DNA from: an uncultured Burkholderiales bacterium
GTDB taxonomy: Bacteria > Pseudomonadota > Gammaproteobacteria > Burkholderiales > Burkholderiaceae_D
DNA length: 12,530 nucleotides
Direction of reading: 5' to 3'
Assembly (NCBI GenBank): GCA_937872165.1
Contig: CALMOR010000014.1
Span: 14,406 to 26,935 of the forward strand
This document shows positions 5,293-11,702 of the stretch, in pieces. A program made the translations under genes and the position numbers. The notes under the pieces were generated by a model. The model worked only from the letters and a program-made list of their open reading frames with translations. It did no database searches and was not told where the DNA came from. Every line of letters begins with the position of its first letter. Positions within the stretch are counted from its first letter, which is position 1.

Positions 5293-8019
5293 TCAGCGCT
5301 TCTTCGAACGACCGCTCTTCGTCAGAGCGGCCTTGCGGGCCGTGCGCGCGCCGCCTCCCGGACCGGCGTGGCGACCACCGGCGGCGTCGCCGGGCTGCGC
5401 ATGCTCGCGATGCACGGCGGCCCTCGGCTTCGCGGCCCGCTTGTTGGCCGGACGTGCGGGGCCCTTGCGGACACCGTCGGCGTCCTCGGGCAGCACACCG
5501 CGCATCAGTTCCTGGTAGCTGCTGCCGCGGACGAGGCGGAACTCGATCTTCCGCGCCTCGAGATCGACGCGCGCGACCTGCACGGTCACCGGGTCGGTCA
5601 GCCGGAAGCGCTGACCGGTGCGCTCGCCTCGTAGTTCGTGCAGGGCCTCGTTGAACTGGAAGTAGTCGGTCCCGAGCTCGGAGACATGGACGAGACCTTC
5701 GACGAAGAGGCCGTCGAGCGTGACGAAGACACCGAACGGCGCGACGCCGGTGACGGTGCCGCGGAACTGCTCGCCGACCTTCTCGCGCATGAAGTAGCAC
5801 TTCAGCCATGCGAGGACGTCGCGGCTCGCTTCGTCGGCGCGCCGTTCGTTGGCCGAACATTGCAGTCCGAACTGTTCCCAGATGCCGTGGATGTGCTGCC
5901 GGTCGTTCGCATCGAGAGGCGCCGATGCCGACTGCGGAGCGATCGATGCATGACGGGCTTCGCGCTCGTCGCCGTCGCCTTCGCGATCGGGCAGCCGCGG
6001 CACATAGGTCGTGTTGGCGATCAACGCCTTCAGCACGCGATGGACGAGCAGGTCGGGATAGCGGCGGATCGGCGACGTGAAATGCGCGTAGGCCGGGTAC
6101 GCGAGGCCGAAGTGGCCACCGTTGTCCGGCGAGTAGATCGCCTGCTGCATCGAGCGCAACAGCATCGTCTGCAGCAGCGACGCGTCCGGCCGCGGCCTGA
6201 TGCGCTCGATCACGGCCGAGTAGTCGCTCGCGTGCGGGTCGTCTCCGCCGCCGAGGCTCAGGCCGAGGGTCTTGAGGAAGGCGCGCAGGTTCGCGAGCTT
6301 CTCGGTCGTCGGGCCGTCGTGCACGCGATAGAGACCCTCGTGCTTCTTCCGGGTCATGAGGTCGGCCGCGCAGACGTTGGCGGCCAGCATGCATTCCTCG
6401 ATCAGCTTGTGCGCGTCGTTGCGCGTGCGCGGAAGGATCTCTTCGATGCGACCCTGAGGGTCCGCCACGATGTAGGTCTCGGTCGTCTCGAAGTCGATCG
6501 CGCCGCGCGCGGCGCGCGCCTGCGCGAACGCGTGATAGACCGCGTACAGCTGTTGCAGCATCGGCAGCTGCGCGCGCTTGGCCGGCGACACGACCGCCGC
6601 GCCCGCGGGCTCGGACGACGACAGCATCGACCAGACCTCGTTGTAGGTCAGGCGCGCGGCCGAATGGATGACGGCATCGTAGAACTGGTAGGCCGTGACC
6701 TCGCCTTCGAGACTGACGACCATGTCGCAGACGACCGCCATCCGGTCGACCTGCGGCATCAGCGAGCACAGGCCGTTGGAGATCTTCTCGGGCAGCATCG
6801 GGATCACGCGCCGCGGGAAGTACACCGAGGTGCTGCGCTCGAACGCATCGCGGTCGAGCGCGGTGCCGACCCCGACGTAATGACTGACGTCCGCGATCGC
6901 GACCAGCAGGCGCCAGCCCTTCTTGCGACCCTCGAGGAGCTCGCAGTACACGGCGTCGTCGAAGTCGCGGGCGTCCTCGCCGTCGATGGTGACGAGCGGG
7001 ACGTCGGTGAGATCGACGCGGCCCGCGCCGTCCACCGGCCTCACCGCGTCGGGCAACGCGAGCGCCTCCGCTTCGGCGGCCGGCGAGAAGACGTGCGGCA
7101 CGTCGTACTTGCGCACCGCGATCTCGATCTCCATGCCGGGATCGTCGATCTCGCCGAGCACTTCGTCGATGCGGCCGATCGGTTGCGTGTAGCGCGACGG
7201 CTGCTCGACGATCTCGACGGTGACGACCTGCCCGGGCTGCGCCTTTCGCACTTCGTTCGGCGGGATCAGGATGTCGTGCTTGATGCGCTGATCCTCGGGA
7301 ACGACGACGAAGACGCCCCGTTCGCTGAGCAGGCGGCCCACGAGCCGCTTGGTGCGCCGCTCGGTGACTTCGACGATGGTGCCTTCGGGCTTGCCGCGAT
7401 AGTCGGTCCCGGTGGGCTTGACGAGCACGCGATCGCCGTGGAGCACCTTCAGCATCTCCTTCGGCGCGAGCCAGATGTCGGGGCCGCTGCGATCGTCGCG
7501 GATCAGGAAACCGTAGCCGTCGCGGTGGCCCACGACGCGCCCCGCGATGAAGTCGAGCTTGTTCGCGAGCAACAGGACGCCCTTGCGATTCGGCATCAGT
7601 TGCCCGTCGCGCTCCATCGCTGCGAGGCGTCGATCGAAGCCGGGCATCTGTTCGGCCGTGACGTCGAGACGCGCCGCCAGTTCGGCCGGCATCAGCGGCA
7701 CGTTGTCCGTGCGGAGCGCTGCGAGGATGGCTTCCCGTTCGGGGATCTCGTACTCGAAGCGTGCCGCGGAATCGTCCCCGCCCGAAGGCTTGGGGGTCTT
7801 CGGCGGGCGCGAACTGCGGACGGCCACCGGCTCCGGTTCGGGCGTTTCGAGGCGCGCCGAAGGCTCCGCGGCCATCGTCTGCGACGACATCGGTTCGTCC
7901 GAAGATCCGACGATGGGCGCCGGACGTCGGGTCTCGACCTGCTGGAGCGGAGATGCCGCGCTGAGCAGCGCGGCCGTGGTTCGCGAGCGGGTGCCGCGAG
8001 CCGGTTTTTCGTTTGACAA
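5293..8019 (-). CDS. rnr: Ribonuclease R (3'-5' exoribonuclease, RNB family)
   Basis: This 908-residue processive 3'-5' exoribonuclease degrades structured RNA and takes part in mRNA decay, rRNA quality control and tmRNA-linked turnover. Order: a disordered Pro/Ser/Ala-rich extension (1-85), an RNase R winged-helix segment (about 88-150), cold-shock OB domains (about 155-335), the RNB catalytic domain (about 340-665), an S1 domain (about 748-830) and a basic Lys/Arg/Ala tail (850-908). Catalytic aspartates are clear in IDGEDARDFDDAV: Asp346, Asp352, Asp354 and Asp355 match the spacing of E. coli D272, D278, D280 and D281. SVYFPRRVIPMLP (Tyr400) and AHFTSPIRRYPDLLVHR are also conserved. E. coli RNase R is 813 residues; the excess is N-terminal. 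The frame opens at a TTG (8017-8019) that overlaps the tRNA-Leu promoter; the ATG at 7888-7890 (Met44) is an equally plausible start. Confidence 0.95.
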   Translation of the reverse strand: MSNEKPARGTRSRTTAALLSAASPLQQVETRRPAPIVGSSDEPMSSQTMAAEPSARLETPEPEPVAVRSSRPPKTPKPSGGDDSAARFEYEIPEREAILAALRTDNVPLMPAELAARLDVTAEQMPGFDRRLAAMERDGQLMPNRKGVLLLANKLDFIAGRVVGHRDGYGFLIRDDRSGPDIWLAPKEMLKVLHGDRVLVKPTGTDYRGKPEGTIVEVTERRTKRLVGRLLSERGVFVVVPEDQRIKHDILIPPNEVRKAQPGQVVTVEIVEQPSRYTQPIGRIDEVLGEIDDPGMEIEIAVRKYDVPHVFSPAAEAEALALPDAVRPVDGAGRVDLTDVPLVTIDGEDARDFDDAVYCELLEGRKKGWRLLVAIADVSHYVGVGTALDRDAFERSTSVYFPRRVIPMLPEKISNGLCSLMPQVDRMAVVCDMVVSLEGEVTAYQFYDAVIHSAARLTYNEVWSMLSSSEPAGAAVVSPAKRAQLPMLQQLYAVYHAFAQARAARGAIDFETTETYIVADPQGRIEEILPRTRNDAHKLIEECMLAANVCAADLMTRKKHEGLYRVHDGPTTEKLANLRAFLKTLGLSLGGGDDPHASDYSAVIERIRPRPDASLLQTMLLRSMQQAIYSPDNGGHFGLAYPAYAHFTSPIRRYPDLLVHRVLKALIANTTYVPRLPDREGDGDEREARHASIAPQSASAPLDANDRQHIHGIWEQFGLQCSANERRADEASRDVLAWLKCYFMREKVGEQFRGTVTGVAPFGVFVTLDGLFVEGLVHVSELGTDYFQFNEALHELRGERTGQRFRLTDPVTVQVARVDLEARKIEFRLVRGSSYQELMRGVLPEDADGVRKGPARPANKRAAKPRAAVHREHAQPGDAAGGRHAGPGGGARTARKAALTKSGRSKKR

Positions 8020-8040
8020 ATCGGTCTTTCTCTTTAAACT
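8013..8040 (+). promoter_or_regulatory. tRNA-Leu promoter
   Basis: A perfect -35 TTGACA (8013-8018) is followed, after a 16-nt spacer, by TAAACT (8035-8040, 4/6). A GC-rich stretch GCGCCACTCG comes directly after the -10, like the discriminators of stringently controlled stable-RNA promoters. Transcription would start near 8047 and give a leader of about 40 nt before the tRNA. The -35 overlaps the TTG start candidate of the divergent rnr. Confidence 0.7.
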
Positions 8041-8088
8041 GCGCCACTCGTCAGAACGGACGCATTTGTTGTTCGCATCCCCTGCCGC

Positions 8089-8175
8089 GCCCAGATGGCG
8101 GAATTGGTAGACGCACTAGGTTCAGGTCCTAGCGCCGGCAACGGTGTGGAGGTTCGAGTCCTCTTCTGGGCACCA
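8089..8175 (+). tRNA. tRNA-Leu (anticodon CAG, reads CUG)
   Basis: The 87-nt class II tRNA folds by eye. The acceptor stem is GCCCAGA (8089-8095) with TCTGGGC (8165-8171), and A plus encoded CCA end at 8175. The D arm contains GGAATTGGTAGAC. The anticodon stem is CTAGG/CCTAG around loop TTCAGGT, giving anticodon CAG at 8123-8125. The long variable arm is CGCCG-GCAA-CGGTG, and the T arm is GGAGG-TTCGAGT-CCTCT. The long variable arm and CAG anticodon identify leucine. It lies between the purA operon and rnr, a position also occupied by a tRNA-Leu in Pseudomonas (from memory), and is transcribed against both neighbours. Its 3' end is duplicated downstream. Confidence 0.97.
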
Positions 8176-8303
8176 TCATAAAGGTTCGCGCGAGCGGACC
8201 TTTTTCATTGCGGGTTTGCCCGGAAAGAAGAGCGCCTGTGCGCTCTTCGCGAGGACTCGAAGGGCATCGCCTGCGAGCGATGCCGGGGTCGCGCTCGCGT
8301 GAC
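8155..8303 (+). repeat. Direct repeat unit 1 (149-bp period): tRNA-Leu 3' end, terminator and hairpins
   Basis: The first 126 bp (8155-8280) are identical base for base to 8304-8429. The unit starts inside the tRNA T loop, contains the last 21 nt of tRNA-Leu, a Rho-independent terminator, a 9-bp hairpin (8227-8235/8240-8248, loop CTGT), an inverted 11-nt copy of the tRNA T arm (GAGGACTCGAA, 8251-8261) and a hairpin GGCATCGC/GCGATGCC (8263-8270/8277-8284). A further 19 bp without a match in unit 2 complete the 149-bp period. Confidence 0.95.
8181..8205 (+). terminator. Rho-independent terminator of tRNA-Leu
   Basis: GGTTCGC (8183-8189) pairs with GCGGACC (8194-8200) around a GCGA tetraloop, with one T-G wobble. 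It is followed directly by TTTTT (8201-8205) and starts 8 nt after the tRNA CCA. It is a canonical intrinsic terminator. Confidence 0.92.
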
Positions 8304-8329
8304 CGAGTCCTCTTCTGGGCACCATCATA

Positions 8330-8354
8330 AAGGTTCGCGCGAGCGGACCTTTTT
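8330..8354 (+). terminator. Second copy of the tRNA-Leu terminator
   Basis: This is the same 7-bp stem, GCGA loop and TTTTT (8350-8354) as at 8181-8205. It would stop any transcript that reads through the first terminator. Confidence 0.85.
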
Positions 8355-8370
8355 CATTGCGGGTTTGCCC

Positions 8371-8397
8371 GGAAAGAAGAGCGCCTGTGCGCTCTTC
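8371..8397 (-). terminator. Candidate terminator for the purA operon
   Basis: On the minus strand, GAAGAGCGC and GCGCTCTTC form a perfect 9-bp stem with loop ACAG (8376-8397), followed by TTTCC. It lies about 40 nt after the phosphoribosyltransferase stop codon. The T-run is short, so termination is plausible but not certain; the terminator copy further on may also act in this direction. Confidence 0.35.
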
Positions 8398-8434
8398 GCG
8401 AGGACTCGAAGGGCATCGCCTGCGAGCGAGCCGA

Positions 8435-8974
8435 CTATTTCGCCCCCCGTCGAATCCAGGCCTCGAGCTGCTGCGGTCGCAACGAGTCGTAGTCCTCGAA
8501 CGGTTGATGGATCCACGGGTTGTTCGGCAGGTGCTGCACGTAGTAGTCCGGCTCGACATTCGACGAGCCCTTCCACCAGATGACCGCGGTGCGCACTTCC
8601 TCGACCTCGGGAAAGCGGCGCTTCAGGTGCTCGCTCACCTTCTCGAGCGTCACCCCCGAGTCGACCAGGTCGTCGGCCAGCAGGACCTTGCCGCCGAAGC
8701 TGCCGCGACTGATCGTGATGTATTTGGCGATGTCGAGCTCTCCACGGCTCGTGCCGCCGTCCTCGCGATACGAGCTCGTCGAAAGGATGGCGAGCGGCAG
8801 GTCGAAGATGCGCGAGATGACGTCGCCCACGCGCATGCCCCCGCGCGCGAGGCAGAGGATCTGATCGAACTTCCATCCGGACTCGTGGATCTGCAGGCAC
8901 AGGCGCTCGATCAACCGGTAGTAGTCGTCGTAGCCGAGCCAGAGGTCGGCGTCGGTCGATGCGGGCACGCTCAT
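8435..8974 (-). CDS. Purine phosphoribosyltransferase (hypoxanthine/guanine/xanthine type)
   Basis: This 179-residue type I phosphoribosyltransferase would transfer the ribose-5-phosphate of PRPP to a purine base in salvage. The PRPP-binding signature VLLADDLVDSGVTL (97-110, with Asp101-Asp102) is clear, and LCLARGGMRVGDVISR (40-55) supplies the PRPP-loop region. WWKGSSNVEPDYYVQ (about 128-142) resembles the purine-contact strand of bacterial hypoxanthine/xanthine enzymes. Base specificity cannot be read from sequence, so no symbol is given. The ATG (8972-8974) has a GAGAG upstream. The gene follows purA by 13 nt and is the last gene of the operon, placing IMP/GMP salvage next to the IMP-to-AMP branch enzyme. 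The stop codon (TAG, 8435-8437) lies almost at the edge of the tRNA-derived repeat. Confidence 0.92.
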   Translation of the reverse strand: MSVPASTDADLWLGYDDYYRLIERLCLQIHESGWKFDQILCLARGGMRVGDVISRIFDLPLAILSTSSYREDGGTSRGELDIAKYITISRGSFGGKVLLADDLVDSGVTLEKVSEHLKRRFPEVEEVRTAVIWWKGSSNVEPDYYVQHLPNNPWIHQPFEDYDSLRPQQLEAWIRRGAK

Positions 8975-8987
8975 GTCGCTCTCGCTT

Positions 8988-10283
8988 TCAGAGGAAGGGA
9001 TGACGCAGCACGATCGTCTCGTCGCGGTCGGGCCCGGTCGAGATCATGTCGATCGGCACGCCGCACACCTCGGCGAGTCGATCGAGATAGCGACGCGCGT
9101 TGGCCGGCAGGCGATCGAGCTCGCGGACGCCGAACGTGCTCTCGGTCCAGCCGGGCAACTCCTCGTAGATCGCTTCGAGCCCGTCCAGGTTGTGGGCGCC
9201 GAACGGCAACAGGTTTATGGTCTCGCCGTCCGCGGTCCGATAGCCGATGCCGAGCTTGATCGCCTCGACGCCGTCGAGCACGTCGAGCTTGGTGATGCAG
9301 AGGCCCGAGACGCCGTTGATCTGGATCGATCGCTTCAGCGCCGCCGCGTCGAACCAGCCGCAGCGCCGCGCGCGCCCCGTCACCGATCCGAACTCCTTGC
9401 CCTTCTCGGCGAGATGACGGCCGACCTCGTCGAAGAGCTCGGTCGGGAACGGGCCCGAGCCGACGCGCGTCGTGTAGGCCTTCGTGATGCCGAGCACGTA
9501 CTGCAGGCTCTGCGGACCGACGCCCGCACCGGCCGACGCCGCTCCCGCCACGCAGTTGCTCGAGGTCACGAACGGATAGGTGCCGTGGTCGACGTCGAGC
9601 AGGGTCCCCTGCGCGCCTTCGAAGAGCAGGTTGCGGCCTTCGGTCTGCAGGCGGGCGAGTTCTCGCGGCACGTCCGCGACCATCGGCTTCACGCGCGGCG
9701 CGAGCGCCATCGCGGCGTCGAACACTTCGTTCGCGGACACCTCGGCGCAACCGAGATAGCCCTTCAGCACGAAGTTGTGGAAGTCCAGCACTTCGTCGAG
9801 GCGCTCCCTGAACTGGTCCGGCGTGAAGAGGTCCTGCAGGCGGATCGCGCGGCGCGCGGCCTTGTCTTCGTAGGCCGGCCCGATGCCGCGGCCGGTCGTG
9901 CCGATCTTGGCCTCGCCGCGCTTGGCCTCGCGGCCCTGGTCGATCGCGACGTGGTACGCGAGGATCAGCGGGCACGCCTCGCTGATCGACAGGCGCGCCG
10001 CGACGTCGACGTCCGCGGCCTGCAGCTCGTCGATCTCCTTCAGCAGCGCCTCGGGGGACAGCACGACGCCGTTGCCGATGAAGCACGGCGTCTCGGGCCG
10101 CATGATTCCCGAAGGGATGAGGCGCAGCACGGTCTTCCGCCCGCCGACGATCAGCGTGTGGCCGGCGTTGTGTCCGCCCTGGAAGCGCACGACCGCGTGC
10201 GCATGATCGGTCAGCCAGTCGACGACCTTGCCCTTGCCTTCATCGCCCCACTGCGTCCCGATGACGACGACGTTCTTGCTCAT
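8988..10283 (-). CDS. purA: Adenylosuccinate synthetase
   Basis: This 431-residue cytoplasmic enzyme joins IMP and aspartate using GTP, the first step from IMP to AMP. It is full length (E. coli 432). The N-terminal signature VVVIGTQWGDEGKGKVVDWL (5-24) contains the GTP loop and the catalytic Asp14, and QGGHNAGHTL carries His42, the second catalytic residue. FIGNGVVLSPEALLKEID, GRGIGPAYEDKAARRAIRLQDL, EGAQGTLLDVDHGTYPFVTSS and GSGPFPTE are all standard purA blocks. The C-terminal end VPIDMISTGPDRDETIVL is also typical. The ATG (10281-10283) is 13 nt downstream of hisZ and the phosphoribosyltransferase follows 13 nt after its stop codon, so the three genes are very likely cotranscribed. Confidence 0.98.
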   Translation of the reverse strand: MSKNVVVIGTQWGDEGKGKVVDWLTDHAHAVVRFQGGHNAGHTLIVGGRKTVLRLIPSGIMRPETPCFIGNGVVLSPEALLKEIDELQAADVDVAARLSISEACPLILAYHVAIDQGREAKRGEAKIGTTGRGIGPAYEDKAARRAIRLQDLFTPDQFRERLDEVLDFHNFVLKGYLGCAEVSANEVFDAAMALAPRVKPMVADVPRELARLQTEGRNLLFEGAQGTLLDVDHGTYPFVTSSNCVAGAASAGAGVGPQSLQYVLGITKAYTTRVGSGPFPTELFDEVGRHLAEKGKEFGSVTGRARRCGWFDAAALKRSIQINGVSGLCITKLDVLDGVEAIKLGIGYRTADGETINLLPFGAHNLDGLEAIYEELPGWTESTFGVRELDRLPANARRYLDRLAEVCGVPIDMISTGPDRDETIVLRHPFL

Positions 10284-10296
10284 GGTTTCGGCCGCT

Positions 10297-11457
10297 CTAT
10301 AAGGATGAAGACTTCGACGACGTCGTCTCGACGAGCCAACGGCCCTCGCGCTCGACCAGCGTGCGCTCCACCGGCCGGTCGGCCGCCTCGTCGTCGAACC
10401 GGTGGACGACGATCTCGCCCGCCGCGCGAAGCTCGGCGACGGCCGCGCGCAACGACGGATCGTCGCTCCACGGCGCTTCGATGCTCGAACGCACGCCGTC
10501 GACGACCGCGATACGCACGAGCTCGCGGAGATCGAGACTGAAGCCGGTCGCGGGCCGCGACCGTCCGAACGCGAGCCCGACCTCGTCGTAGCGGCCGCCC
10601 TGCGCGATCGCGTTAGGCAGGCCGTCGCAGTAGACCGCGAACATCGCGCCGCTGTGATAGTGGTAGCCGCGCAGGTCGGCGAGGTCGATCGAGACGCACG
10701 ATGGATCGAGCGCCAGCGCCAGCCTCTCGAGCACGTCGAGCGCCGACGCGATGCGCGGCAGTCGCGGCAACCGTTCGCGCGCCCGGGCGAGCGTCTCGAT
10801 GCCGCCGTTCAGGTCGGTCAACGCGAGCAACGCATCGCGGGTCGATCGCTGGACGTCGCCGCACAGCCCGGCGAGTTCGTCGCGAGCCTTCGACTGCAGC
10901 AGCGGATGGACGCGATCGCCGATCATGAAACCCGCGGGATCGGCTGCGAGGATCGCCCGGAGGATTTCCGCGTGCCCGAGGTCCAAGCGCGCGCGACGGA
11001 CGCCCGCGACCGCGAGCGTCGCGAGCAGCAGTTCCTGCATCTCGAGGTCGGCCTCGATGCCCGCATGGCCGTACAGCTCGGCGCCGACGACGAAGGGCTC
11101 GCGGGTCCCGGTCAGCGTACGCGGCCGCGTGTAGAGGACGCTGCCGGCGTAGCAGAGACGCGTGATGCCGCGACGATTCAGCAGATGTGCGTCGATGCGG
11201 GCGACCTGCGGCGTGATGTCGGCGCGCAGACCCATCGTGCGACCCGACATCTGGTCGACCAGCTTGAACATCTGCAGGTCGAGGTCGCGTCCCGTGCCGG
11301 ACAACAGCGACTCGACGTACTCGAGCAACGGCGGCATCACGAGTTCGTAGCCGAAGCCGGCGAACAGGTCGAGCAGCTTCCGACGCAGCGCCTCGATGCG
11401 CGCGGCTTCGGCGGGCAGGATGTCGGCAATCGCTTCGGGCAGCGACCAGGCGGGCAT
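10297..11457 (-). CDS. hisZ: ATP phosphoribosyltransferase regulatory subunit HisZ
   Basis: This 386-residue HisRS-like paralog lacks aminoacylation and forms the regulatory part of the short-form HisG-HisZ complex, the first step of histidine synthesis. It has the class II synthetase catalytic-fold start (LPEAIADILPAEAARIEALRR split here: LPEAIADILPAEAARIEA then LRR), motif-2-like MGLRADITPQVARIDA (75-90) and REPFVVGAELYGHAG (119-133). The later HisRS-like strand RYDEVGLAFGRSRPATGFSLD is present, while no anticodon-binding domain of the full synthetase follows; the length fits HisZ rather than HisRS (about 420 or more). Its presence predicts a short HisG elsewhere in the genome, since none is in this window. 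It lies 31 nt after the DUF2065 gene and 13 nt before purA, the usual proteobacterial position. Confidence 0.95.
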   Translation of the reverse strand: MPAWSLPEAIADILPAEAARIEALRRKLLDLFAGFGYELVMPPLLEYVESLLSGTGRDLDLQMFKLVDQMSGRTMGLRADITPQVARIDAHLLNRRGITRLCYAGSVLYTRPRTLTGTREPFVVGAELYGHAGIEADLEMQELLLATLAVAGVRRARLDLGHAEILRAILAADPAGFMIGDRVHPLLQSKARDELAGLCGDVQRSTRDALLALTDLNGGIETLARARERLPRLPRIASALDVLERLALALDPSCVSIDLADLRGYHYHSGAMFAVYCDGLPNAIAQGGRYDEVGLAFGRSRPATGFSLDLRELVRIAVVDGVRSSIEAPWSDDPSLRAAVAELRAAGEIVVHRFDDEAADRPVERTLVEREGRWLVETTSSKSSSL

Positions 11458-11488
11458 GATCGGGCGGTGAGATGACGAAGCGGGCGCT

Positions 11489-11680
11489 TCAGAACGCGTG
11501 CATGGCGAGCAGCACGACGACGCCCGACACGACGGCCATCAGGCCTATGAAACGCAGTTGCCCGTCCTCGAGCGTCGTGATGCGGCGGAAGGTGTCCTTC
11601 CAGATCGACGGAAAGATCAGCGGCACGATGCCCTCGATGATCAGCACGAGCCCGAGAGCGATGACGAACGACGCGTCCAC
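11489..11680 (-). CDS. DUF2065 family small inner-membrane protein
   Basis: This 63-residue protein has two membrane segments: FVIALGLVLIIEGIVPLIF (about 5-23) and FIGLMAVVSGVVVLLAM (about 44-60). Between them is a cytosolic or periplasmic linker with SIWKDTFRRITTLEDGQLR, which is the family signature (a W-x-x-x-x-x-x-x-x-x-L-x-D-x-x-LR pattern). The function is unknown. I place the start at GTG 11678-11680, giving VDASFVIALGL: the in-frame codons upstream, as far as the hflC coding region, encode a basic, low-complexity stretch read out of frame with hflC and offer no closer start. The Shine-Dalgarno is weak. The gene lies 22 nt after hflC and 31 nt before hisZ; a DUF2065 gene in exactly this slot is common in Proteobacteria, suggesting a link to the HflKC complex or simple operon conservation. 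Confidence 0.88.
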   Translation of the reverse strand: MDASFVIALGLVLIIEGIVPLIFPSIWKDTFRRITTLEDGQLRFIGLMAVVSGVVVLLAMHAF

Positions 11681-11702
11681 GCGCGTTGACGGGCGACCGC
11701 GC

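Larger units (their letters stand above)
8304..8429 (+). repeat. Direct repeat unit 2 (truncated, 126 bp): second copy of the tRNA-Leu 3' end and terminator
   Basis: This is an exact copy of 8155-8280 at an offset of 149 bp. It begins with 21 nt identical to the tRNA end including CCA (8304-8324), but the rest of a tRNA is absent upstream, so it is a 3' fragment only. The copy ends inside the second hairpin: GCGATGCC of unit 1 appears here as GCGAGCC, one T missing, and then similarity stops, 3 to 6 bp from the phosphoribosyltransferase stop codon. The terminator copy, hairpin and inverted T-arm copy (8400-8410) are all retained. Confidence 0.95.

Noticed and set aside
5638..8016. Plus-strand open frame of 792 codons opposite rnr
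   Set aside because: It mirrors the codon structure of rnr, has no recognisable domain and no separate expression signals.
4988..8047. Minus-strand open frame of 1019 codons overlapping rnr and rlmB
   Set aside because: The translation is Arg-rich noise in another frame of the clearly identified rnr and rlmB coding sequences.
8089..8429. Genomic island or prophage inserted at tRNA-Leu, flanked by att-like copies
   Set aside because: The two copies of the tRNA end are only 149 bp apart, with no integrase or cargo between them. An old excised element remains possible but nothing in the window shows one.
8155..8429. CRISPR array
   Set aside because: There are only two copies, the repeat is 126 bp and the intervening sequence 23 bp, and no cas genes are present; the unit is tRNA-derived.
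8176..8559. Minus-strand open frame with an internally duplicated peptide, possible small repeat protein like E. coli Tpr
   Set aside because: The duplication of the peptide comes only from the 149-bp DNA repeat. The frame runs into the phosphoribosyltransferase gene out of frame and lacks a convincing start or ribosome binding site.
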